From: Limnanthes douglasii subsp. nivea
Lineage: Eukaryota > Streptophyta > Magnoliopsida > Brassicales > Limnanthaceae
Reading direction: 5' to 3'
Assembly: GCA_036936605.1 (NCBI GenBank)
Contig: JAUPFV010000001.1
Coordinates: 120,288,771-120,352,770 of the forward strand
Length of the DNA stretch: 64,000 nt
Positions 43,105 through 51,650 of the stretch are shown here, piece by piece. Within the stretch, counting starts at the first letter, position 1. Each line of letters begins with the position of its first letter. A program made the translations under genes and the position numbers. The notes under the pieces are model-generated. The model saw only the letters and a program-made list of their open reading frames with translations, searched no databases and had not been told where the DNA came from.

Positions 43105-43540
43105 GGTTGAGCACGATTCGCATGCTGACCTGATATCTGTGTTGTCCACTCCAAACAATTTGCAGCTCAGCATGCGAATTATGTAATAACCAACCCACTA
43201 GTTGATTACACAATTCGCAGCTTAAGCTGCGAAACGTTTGGACAGGACTACACAAGAGTCCTGATATCTGTGTTGTCCACTCCAAACAATTCGCAGCTCG
43301 GCATGCGAATTGTGTAATAACCAATCCACTAGTTGATTACACAATTCGCAGCTTAAGCTGCGAAACGTTTGGACAGGACTACACAAGAGTCCTGCTATCT
43401 GTGTTGTCCACTCCAAACAATTCGCAACTTAGCATGTGAATTGTGTAATAACCAACCCACTAGTTGATTACATAATTCACAGCTTAAACTGCGAAACGTT
43501 TGGACAGGACTACACAAGAGTCCTGATATTTGTTTGATAA
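43105..43540. repeat. Tandem repeat, 131-bp unit, about 3 copies, in a Ulp1 gene intron
   Basis: CTAGTTGATTACACAATTCG recurs at 43198, 43329 and 43460. Each unit holds a facing motif pair (TTCGCAGCTTAAGCTGCGAA), the phrase GGACAGGACTACACAAGAGT and TCCTGATATCTGTGTTGTCC, then a second facing pair. Motif copies in the last unit are partly mutated (TTCACAG, CATGTGAA). Confidence 0.92.
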
Positions 43541-44489
43541 CATCATATCATCCACTTACATTATCTATCTCCTTTATTCGGAGGAGACTCGTGTCTTTCT
43601 TTCTCTGTCTGTGGCTCCATGATGTCTATCTCTGCAGATTGTACCGGTATGGGTGAATGGTTGGCATCATCGTCCCTTTCCTCTGGCAGTACTTCATCAG
43701 CATGGTGCTGATCAGCATTAGACACAGATATTTGCTGATCAGTGGATTCTTCTCTGTCTGGAAATGCTGGTACCTGCTCAGCTATTGGGCTTTGAATCCG
43801 GCAAATTGGCTGAGTGATAGCATTGTGGAGTTGTTGTGCTTCAAGTTCCGCTATCTTGCGTTTCAATTCTTTCAGCTGGAAAAATGATAGCAAACGTTTT
43901 ATAAACATATTAAGTGCTAATTGTAGCGATTATTTAAGGCTCAAGTCATACTTACTTCTCTGGCCTGTTTTTCTATCTTTCTCTCGTACTTGTTCTTGTC
44001 GGCGTATGTCTTCAAACGCTTTGATTCAGCAACAATTACAGAAATCTCGGGATTAAGACCTCTGCGTTTGAGTACATAATCACCGATTGTTTCACTCATA
44101 CTGGTTGTGTCGTCGTCGTCGGGCTCTTGCCTGGATTTGCCTTTCGGTTGTGGTGGAATCGTTTGCTTGGGGAGTCTTGGTGGTGGAATCGTTGGCTCGG
44201 GTGGTGTTGGTTGTTTGGGTCTGGGAGACATCACCTTATTCATTACTTTCTGTGATGCTCGTCTCCTTTGTCTTGTTTTTGATGATGTGCTTTTCGTCCT
44301 CTTCCTTGGTCTTTCTTCCGGTGAAGTAGAAAAGGTTTCTGCATCTTCACTATCTTCTCGTTCTCCGAAAGCTTCAATTTCAGCCTCGGTAAGACGTAAT
44401 GGACCTTCTAAAACCTACCAACAGAGGCACATGTAAGTAAATAAATTGTTTCGAAAGTATGAGGGTGTAGACAAACAAATTGTTTTTTA

Positions 44490-44825
44490 GAAACAGTTCG
44501 CATCATATGATGCGAAATGTGTGATTTTAATCATGTTAGAGTTGCAAAGAATTCGCATGCTGGGCTGCAAAATGTGTATGGGACATATGCTGCGAACTAT
44601 GTGTAAACCATATGCTGCGAACTATGTGTAAACCATATGATGCGAACTAAGTATTTATGTCAGGCTGCGAAAATGATTGATGCATGCAAAGCTGCGAAAT
44701 GTATGTAAAACTATATGATGCGAACTGTGTGGAAAAAGAAGCTGCGAAGTAAAATTCATATCAGGCTGCGAAATGATTGATACATTTTTCTAAGCAAAAC
44801 GCATGATATGCTGCGAACTGTTTGC
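44490..44825. repeat. Motif cluster in a Ulp1 gene intron
   Basis: Twelve exact copies in about 330 bases, the densest non-tandem cluster. A 25-base phrase with ATATGCTGCGAACTATGTGT occurs twice in a row (about 44585 and 44611). Confidence 0.85.
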
Positions 44826-45914
44826 ACCACCAGTTCAATACCTATATAAAGCTTATACCTGGTCATCATCCAGCGAGGGTGTTCTAAGAAGATATGTCAT
44901 GGTTGCTGCTTGGCACTCTAATCCCAACCATTTGAAAAACCTTGGTATCGAGGTTGGCTTCGCTACCTCGTGACCGATTGTTGTGTGCTCCATGATGAAG
45001 GGCTGCATGGGGACAAGTTTTATCAACAAGATGCTATGTACATAACTAATTTTTATACTGAATAGATCAATCTTACAATTACAAGGGCGACGCAGACGAC
45101 GACTTTATCAGCTCTTTCTATTGCTAAACAACTCCTGATAGACTGTCGAAGCTTGTACAGTATTGATCCAGCCCAGTCATAATTGTTTATTCTGCTGAGG
45201 TCTTCAACATAATAAACCGTGCTCAAACCCAGGATATCTCTAGAGACGGAGTAGAATAGGGTGGAGCACAAAAATAGTATTAACAGCCTCGCAACGTCTT
45301 CCAACTCATGCTCCCCTCTTTCGTTTATGGACTTCTCTATACCCTCTTGTAAAACCAATGACAACATACTATGTTAGAAATGTACAGAATCTTGCTTTAT
45401 AAAGATGAAGTCCATTTTAGACGTACCTTTATAATGGCATTTGTTATTGTTTTGGTATTACTAGCTGCTACTTTCCTGCAAGTTTTACCCATGAAGTATT
45501 TCTTCATCATCCTTGATTCGTCCTCCTCGCCGGGTGCATATTTGTTGTGAAAAGCTCCGGTTTTTGTTAGCCGCATTTTCTCGGTGCCATGCCTCAAATT
45601 GAATATGATCTTCACATCGTTTTCAGTTATCTTTACATACTTGTTGCCAATCCTAAAGGCGTCTCTATCCACAGAGAATTCCTCGATAATATACTGAATG
45701 ATTTGGTAGAATTTTTTCTTTGGCAACTCTGCCTCATTACGGATTTGGAAAGCCGTTTTCAGAAGTGTGTAGAAGTGCGTGTTTCTTGCAGCTTCAATGT
45801 GGGCCCTTGTAATACGCATATCTTTAAGTAGCTTCAGAAGGCTCACCAACCCTGATCTGTAGTAGCTAGGTTTTGTTGTCATACTTTCTGCACAAACACA
45901 AATTAGTTGGAGTG

Positions 45915-46115
45915 TCACAAATAATTCGCATCAATAGCTTCTTAACATGTCACACACAATTCGCATGACAAGCTGCGAATTGCATATATATGAATATTGT
46001 TTTAACAGACAATTCGCAGCCTTGGCTGCGAATTGTTTGTAAATAAACGACATAAACATATAATCGAGCTGCGAATTGATTGCATAATGGGTGATCATGA
46101 TGCGAACTGTTCCAC
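45915..46115. repeat. Motif cluster in the first intron of the Ulp1 gene
   Basis: Seven exact copies, including the 28-base near-palindrome at 46009-46036 (ACAATTCGCAGCC, then TTGG, then CTGCGAATTGT). Confidence 0.85.
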
Positions 46116-46409
46116 TTTTTACATGCACGTTGCAGGGATCTGGGAATTATTGAACAAACAACAAAATCAACAATGAACTACCTAATGCACATCTAACATA
46201 CATAATATTTCTTAGGAAAGTATTAGCATTACATGCAACTAAACTTATACCCTGCCTTCGACGATAAACCCATAAACTGAGCAACTATCGTCAGTAGATA
46301 CTTGATTCCAGTATAAAAAGCAACGCCTATCGTGAATTAACAGAAAAAAGTAGTTCAAATTCGTCAAAAACGCAAAAAAAATACACTTTCCACGATAATG
46401 CATACCTGT

Positions 46410-46697
46410 TAAATTTCACCGGTCGGAGAACGAGATTGAAGCTTTCAGAGACGACATCACGACAACTTTGTCGAACAGAAGGTGTGTAGTTGGAGTGAGT
46501 AAAAGACGTTGACCGGTGCGATAGCGTCGACGGTGCGAACGGTGAGAAGCTGTAGGGTTTTTGGGTTTGAGAGAGAGAGAGAGAGTATCACGAAGTCGAA
46601 CGGTTTTCTGGTGGTTTCTAAAATTAGACTTTTGGGTTTGTTTAGGGTGATAGGAAGGTGGAAAAAGTGGGTTGGAACTGAAAAATGGGTATATATA
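46410..46697 (-). promoter_or_regulatory. Probable promoter and noncoding first exon of the Ulp1 gene
   Basis: Minus-strand TATATATA at 46690-46697 inside the right inverted repeat region. A leader exon would end at a donor ACAG|GTATGC near 46409, with the next acceptor TTTGTGCAG at 45888-45890 opening exon 1. The 72-codon plus-strand frame at 46509-46727 is taken as accidental. Confidence 0.5.
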
Positions 46698-46811
46698 GTG
46701 GAGGGGTATTTTTGTCCAATTTATTAGTCTAGGTATTAAGTAACACTATGTAAAATTTGGGTAGTGCCGGGTAATAAGATAGTTGAGTGGGTATTTTCAG
46801 GTACTTTTCTC
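46687..46811 (-). repeat. Right terminal inverted repeat region of the MULE
   Basis: Read on the minus strand: GAGAAAAGTACCTGAAAATA, then CCCACTCAACTATCTTATTA and CACTACCCAAATTTTACA, parallel to the left end. Perfect 9-bp target copy at 46812-46820. Confidence 0.85.
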
Positions 46812-46820
46812 TAAATTCTA
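46812..46820. repeat. Right target-site duplication of the MULE
   Basis: TAAATTCTA, identical to 35002-35010. Confidence 0.93.
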
Positions 46821-46989
46821 TTGATGATCTTTCTAGAGCGTGAAAAAAAAATTGTCGCAGATTTGTGAGTATTCAATGAGGACAACCTTTTCTTAATCAT
46901 AAAATTGAATTTCTAACACCGCCACCAATATAGATCACGTTCCCAAATATATGAATTTTTATATAGTAAGGGTATTATAAAAAACATTG

Positions 46990-48967
46990 CGTCATTTTAA
47001 TGTAACAATTTAAAAGTACGTGTTCCTAAATTTTTTAGAACCAAGTGTGGTTGCTGCAAAATTTTAATTAGATGAGATATTACAAAAAAACCTTCCATAA
47101 GGTTTGATAAGATTTCGGAGATAACGATAACGGCTGGATAGACATTCTTTATGTAGACCTACTGCAATATTTGTTTGCACTTAGGTCATAAAGATTATGT
47201 CCGTAAGAAGTTCGTATTTAATAAATCTAAACAGATTGTTGTTCCATTTCAATCTCATAAGTCTTCTTTTAGTCTATATACACAGATCCAAGCAGATAAT
47301 AAGCCACTAAAAATCAAGTATATTAAAGTAAAAGGTAGGAAGAATTTTCAAGTATATACAAACTGAAAAGGGTACAAAGATGAAACTATTGTTACAAAAG
47401 AAAGATCAAAACAACATATAAGTCTACATTAAGGAGAAAACTATGTTGGAACACATAAGTGAAAATGATAATGAGAACTTTCAAAACAGTCATAAAGAAC
47501 AATCAATACAAGTAAAAAGATGCAATATAACAATACCCTTAAAGACTCGGAAATATAAAGGTAATCTCATCAATTGAGACTGAAATTGTTATGTCTAATA
47601 ATTATGAGAACTTGGGCTAAGAACACAACTCACCTAAAAAAACAAATATAGGAAGTCTGCATACCTCACCTAAACTTAGTAAGATAAAAATTGGTAAAGA
47701 TTTGAAGGAAATTCTAAGCAAGAAAGTGAAGAAAGCCAAAAGTAAACAAGTTAAGAATTCTTTATTTGCAAGGCTCAATGGAAGGGGTCTAATTAGGCCT
47801 CATCTAGTAATTGACTATGACCATTAAAATTTTAAATTAAAATATTCATGGTATAGGAAACAAGACAAGAAAAGAATGTCAAAGTGAATTAAGATATATG
47901 AAAATATTGATTTTACAGCTCTACAATAACCTATGGTTTATAGTGAAAATATGGATAAGGTTTGTAAAAGTTTAGGTTATCATCACAACTTTGCTAATAA
48001 CAGTAACAAAATATGGTTAATGTGGAAAGATGACTTCACAGTTTTAAGTTATTTTGAATCATACCCACTTTATTCATGTTAAGGTTAAATATTTTCTACT
48101 GGACAAGAATTTATGGGTTACTATAATCTATGTTAAGTGTTTGAGAGAGCTTATAATGGATTTATGGAATAACTTAAGGTCATTGGCTGATAACACAAAG
48201 GAATGGTTGGTAATGAGAGATTTTAATGTCATCTCATCAACTGATAAACATCTCAATTGTTCTTCTATATGTCAAAGAAGTACCTGCAAATTTTAACAAT
48301 ATTAACTATGATTGTTCATTGGAGGATGTTGGTTACATTGAAACAAAATACAATTGGTTCAATAAAAGGAAATGGTAAAGGTTAGATAATGTGATGTTCA
48401 ACAATACACAAACTGAGTATTTTAATGAAACTAAAGCTTGGAATATAACCATAACTTGTTCTGATCATATTCCTATTTACATTACTATTGAAGATTACAA
48501 TAAGAAGGTTAAAGCCTCTTTTAAATTCCAAAACATGTAAACTCACCATCAAGACTTCTTCAACATAGTTGAACAGGATTGGAAGATTAATATGGGAGGC
48601 TAACCTCTAATTTTTTTAAGAATAAATTAAAAAGATTGAAGAACAAGCTTAAAATATAGAACCGATATCAATTTGACAACATTTTTAATTCGACTATTGA
48701 AGCAGAATTCAGTCATTAAAAAACCAATTTGAAGAAAATCAATCTATTGAGGATACAATTAATCTTGTTAAAGGCCAAGTTGTCTACCTTCAACTTCTAA
48801 CTAGAGAAAATTTATATTGAAAACAAAAATGTAATTCTATTTAGTTGAAAGATGAAGATAAGAAAACATCTAATATCACAATCATGTTAAAAATAAGAGG
48901 AAAAAGAAAATTCTTGGTGTTATGGAAGAGTCTAAAGTCAATTTGGGCTAGATACATGAGTAGTATA
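46990..48967 (+). mobile_element. LINE D: decayed L1 fragment (end of ORF1 and endonuclease part of ORF2)
   Basis: The end of a DUF4283 domain is readable near 47040-47110 (DKISEITIT, parallel to HKIQLKIGE of LINE A), then the zinc knuckle CNICLHLGHKDYVRKK with its last Cys changed to Val (about 47167-47213). ORF2 begins at ATG 47818 with MTIKILN, stop, NIHGIGNKTRKE, matching MTVTMINWNARGLANKETI of LINE A. The endonuclease continues with WLVMRDFNVISS (about 48212) and CSDHIPIYI (about 48460). The RT linker region is reached by about 48900, where element 2 begins. Stops and frameshifts throughout. Its continuation on the far side of element 2 was not found. Confidence 0.82.
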
Positions 48968-49320
48968 TGATAAGGTCAGATTTATTTGACACCACCCTTT
49001 ACATATATCCGAAGGGTAGTTCGGATATAACCACTACCATGTCCAACCGAACATAATAAATTAGTAGAGCGTGACTCAGCTAGTTGTTGGTCATTTCATC
49101 TTTTAGGCCAATAGGTTCTTAAACTTAACCCAAGCCTATAATCCGACCCAAAAGGCCCATGGTCATTAATTAAGTATAAATAACCCAATTACTTTCATAG
49201 TGAGGGTAATCAGTTTTTACTACTAGCACACACCTTAATTATCTCTCTACATCTCACCTTAAACATTAAATTGCCAAAATACTTTACCAAATTACCTTCG
49301 ATTAGAAATAACCCACACCA
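48968..49320 (+). repeat. 5' LTR of element 2
   Basis: Starts TGATAAGGTCAGATTTATTT and ends AACCCACACCA. It contains TATAAATAACCC at about 49175. The primer site TTGGCGACCATAGTGGG follows at 49323. Confidence 0.92.
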
Positions 49321-49393
49321 AATTGGCGACCATAGTGGGATCACGACAGTGCCTGAATTTTATATTCAAAACCAGTAAACAAAGTAGTTCGGA

Positions 49394-50880
49394 TGGATCC
49401 GAATGCACAGAATGTTCCACCTCCTGAGGTGGAAGTAGCAAAAGAAAACAATCAGTACACTGTTGAGGAGCGTGATTAGTTGAGGGCTAAGATAGAGGCA
49501 TTGAGAGCGTTAAAACAAGCAGATAAAGAGATTAAAAAAACAATTGGTGCGTCGGTGCTTCACCATACTGACAAATCCTACAGAGAACGAGCAGTCCCTA
49601 AAGACTCATCTCAGCTCCAAAAAAAACACAATAATCTAAACATGTGAAGAGCTCCACTTCAGAATCCTCCAGCAACTCCTCTAATGATGCAGAGCTTGAA
49701 GAGTCAGTCTCACCCAACAGTGATGGAGGACGATCAAAAAAGAAAATAAGGCTTACTAAAAAGCATTTAAGAAAAAGGGATCGACATGACAGGCTCAAGA
49801 AACATCTTGGGAAGATAAAGGGTTCAACTGATCAACATATTGACTGTTTGCTGACTCATCTTTTTGCTTTCCAGTCCAAACCAGGTATTTTTGCTACTCC
49901 AAATGAGGATAATGTGTTTAGCCGTATCAAAAATTAGAGGCAATCACTTTTATCTGCAAAAATACTCTTCGGACATCTTTCTAAAAGTTTTGCTAGCTCT
50001 AAGATGGAAACATACGATGGGAGCAAAGATCCGGAAAACCATCTTGAGCAGTTTAAGAACTTTATGATGAACTTTGACGATGCCGAAATATTGTTATGTA
50101 GGTCTTTCTCCCAAATCTTCATGGGAAGTGCCCTCAAGTGGTATAATAGTCTCCCTCGGGGATCTATAAAACATTTTGACATATTTTGGGTTGCCTTCCG
50201 GAAGAAGTTCGTTGGAAGTAAGGAGCTTAAGGGTAATGGGGATACCATCATCCATTCTCAAGAGTCAAATGAGTCTCTAAAAGAGTACATCCGTCGGTTT
50301 TTGAATACAAAGAATGTGTTAGCAGACTTTTTTGAACAAGTGGCAATTGCTTCCCTCAAACATGATTTGAATCCGAGCAACTTAGCTGATTCAATGACTC
50401 GGAAGAAGGCTATGACCTGAGTAGGGGGGTTGTTAAATCAATTTGGAAAACAGATTAATGTTGTAGAAAGAAAGAAATAGAGAGTGCCTCGCCAGATTAG
50501 GTCCACCACTACAGCATCAACACCTCAAGTTGCTAATCAGTCCAGTTACAGATCAAAGGAAATTGGGCAGGGATCTAACCAATCAAGGCAGAATCAGTCC
50601 AACCAGAACCAAAACTAATATGTTACAAATAAAAGGGACCTTGGTTTCAACCTGAGTGGTTTGCTGAATTGGGAGAAAGCGTCGCCACATTATATGACAA
50701 AACTAAAAATAAAGTACACTTTAGAAAGCCAGCATCGTTGCAATCTTCCAAAGAAAACCGGAGTACCCGCTTCGTAAGTACCATAATAACATTGGGCATG
50801 ATACCCATGATTGCATAGCTTTGAAGCAAGAGGTGCAGAACCTCATTGAAAGGGGTATGTTGGGGTCCTATGTTAAAAAG
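49394..50880 (+). pseudogene. gag: gag of element 2, broken
   Basis: ATG 49394 (MDPNAQNVPPPEVEV). An early stop at about 49477 and frameshifts follow. The Ser/acid-rich part (STSESSSNSSNDAELEES) continues in frame into KPGIFATPNEDNVFSR, which shows the ancestral reading frame that element 1 lost. The capsid region is in another frame (50004-50420: METYDGSKDPENHLEQFKNF, ALKWYNSLPRG, KKFVGSKELKGNGD). The zinc-binding part is readable in pieces up to about 50880 (HNIGHDTHDC-like, frame-broken). Confidence 0.82.
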
Positions 50881-51129
50881 CTAGGGGGAGTAGGCCGGAT
50901 AATACACTGAGTACCTTGATCCGGATCCAAGTCGGAATCGGGTGGGAGTAGTAACGGACAATACTACTACTGTCTCTGGTTTGATTAAGTATTTTGAGTT
51001 TTTAACCATTTTTTTTGGGGGGGGGGCACTGTGACTGTACTTTCTAGTTCTTAAAGGAATAGACATGTCAACAGTTTGACCACCCAATTGGATGGAAGGA
51101 TGTCCACACACCTGTAACAAACTCCAGCT

Positions 51130-51640
51130 CCTTTCATAGTTTTTGATGAGGATGACCTAAGAGACATTTCAGGACCTCGTGAAGACGCCATAGTAATAGG
51201 GGCATCAATAAGAGGAAATAATATACGTCGGATCCTGATTGACACAGGTAGTTCGGCAAACATCTTGTTCCTAAGCTCTTACAAACAGATGATAAACCCT
51301 TTGGTTATTCAACATTCAAACAGAACCATTGTGGGATTTATAGGGATTTTGGCAGATTGATTAGAGAATTTGAGGAAGAAGTATTGTTGGGCAAAGGATC
51401 TTTTAAGAAAAAGGTGAAGGTATTGTTTGTTGTGGTGGATTGCCCAACATCTTATAATGTGATATTTGGGAGATCTTGGCTCTTTAGAATGCATGTTGTG
51501 GCCTCTACAGTCCATCAATGCTTAAAATACGTTGTCTATGGACAAGTATGTGTTGTTCAAAGTAGTTAGAAGGTGGCCATGGAATGCTATGCGACTGCTC
51601 TTGCCTTTAAGTCTGTGGACGCAGTCGAGATTAACAAAGA
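51130..51640 (+). pseudogene. Protease region of element 2, broken
   Basis: VFDEDDLRDISGP, then RRILIDTGSSANILF with the classical D-T-G. A one-base shift near 51355 and the downstream part VDCPTSYNVIFGRSWL (51357-51569) follow. TAG at about 51568. A later TAG at about 51641-51643, followed by CAGCTA, precedes RT and is at the same place as the first TAG in element 1. Confidence 0.82.
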
Positions 51641-51650
51641 TTAGCAGCTA

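Larger units (their letters stand above)
40535..45887 (-). pseudogene. Multi-exon gene: DUF1985-like N-terminus, poly-Q middle, Ulp1 (C48) cysteine protease C-terminus
   Basis: About ten exons can be followed (approximate): 45887-45427, 45370-45077, 45002-44859, 44416-43962, 43877-43560, 43070-42293, 42015-41702, 41616-41503, 41433-41198, 40815-40535. Exon 1 (MTTKPSYYRSGLVSLLKLL, YVKITENDVKIIFNLRHG) resembles the DUF1985 region of plant transposon Ulp proteins. Exon 4 is basic and proline-rich, exon 5 has a short coiled coil, exon 6 is CAA/CAG/GAA-rich poly-Q/E with several TAA stops. The protease shows His in NHWTLLVIDIDGRI, Asn in YNPL where Asp is usual, Gln in IPQQKQGTLDCG and Cys in DCGIFVC. 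Ulp1 enzymes remove SUMO; the role in MULEs is unknown. The join of exons 1 and 2 is out of phase as read. Confidence 0.82.
35011..46811. mobile_element. MULE (Mutator-like element), 11,801 bp, with transposase, a small ORF and a Ulp1-type protease gene
   Basis: The ends are inverted repeats: GGGAAATTGCACTTAAAGTA on the left against GAGAAAAGTACCTGAAAATA read inward from the right, followed on both sides by ACCC.TTCAACTAT / ACCCACTCAACTAT and later CACTACCCA-like blocks. A perfect 9-bp duplication flanks it. Content: transposase on the plus strand (36100-38648), a 160-codon ORF (39399-39881) and a Ulp1 gene (40535-45887) on the minus strand. MULEs carrying Ulp1-like genes are known in plants (KAONASHI group); Arabidopsis VANDAL elements combine a MURA gene with accessory genes including anti-silencing VANC. 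Noncoding parts are packed with TGCGAA motifs. The transposase and Ulp1 genes have stops, so it is probably no longer autonomous. Confidence 0.95.

Noticed and set aside
42688..43186. Long open frames rich in V/L on the plus strand and in T/R on the minus strand
   Set aside because: They are other frames of the CAA/CAG/GAA-repeat exon of the Ulp1 gene; only the Q/E frame connects to neighbouring exons of that gene.
43105..43540. Regular repeats with spacers resembling a CRISPR array
   Set aside because: Eukaryotic intron context, 131-bp units without unique spacers, part of the MULE motif arrays.
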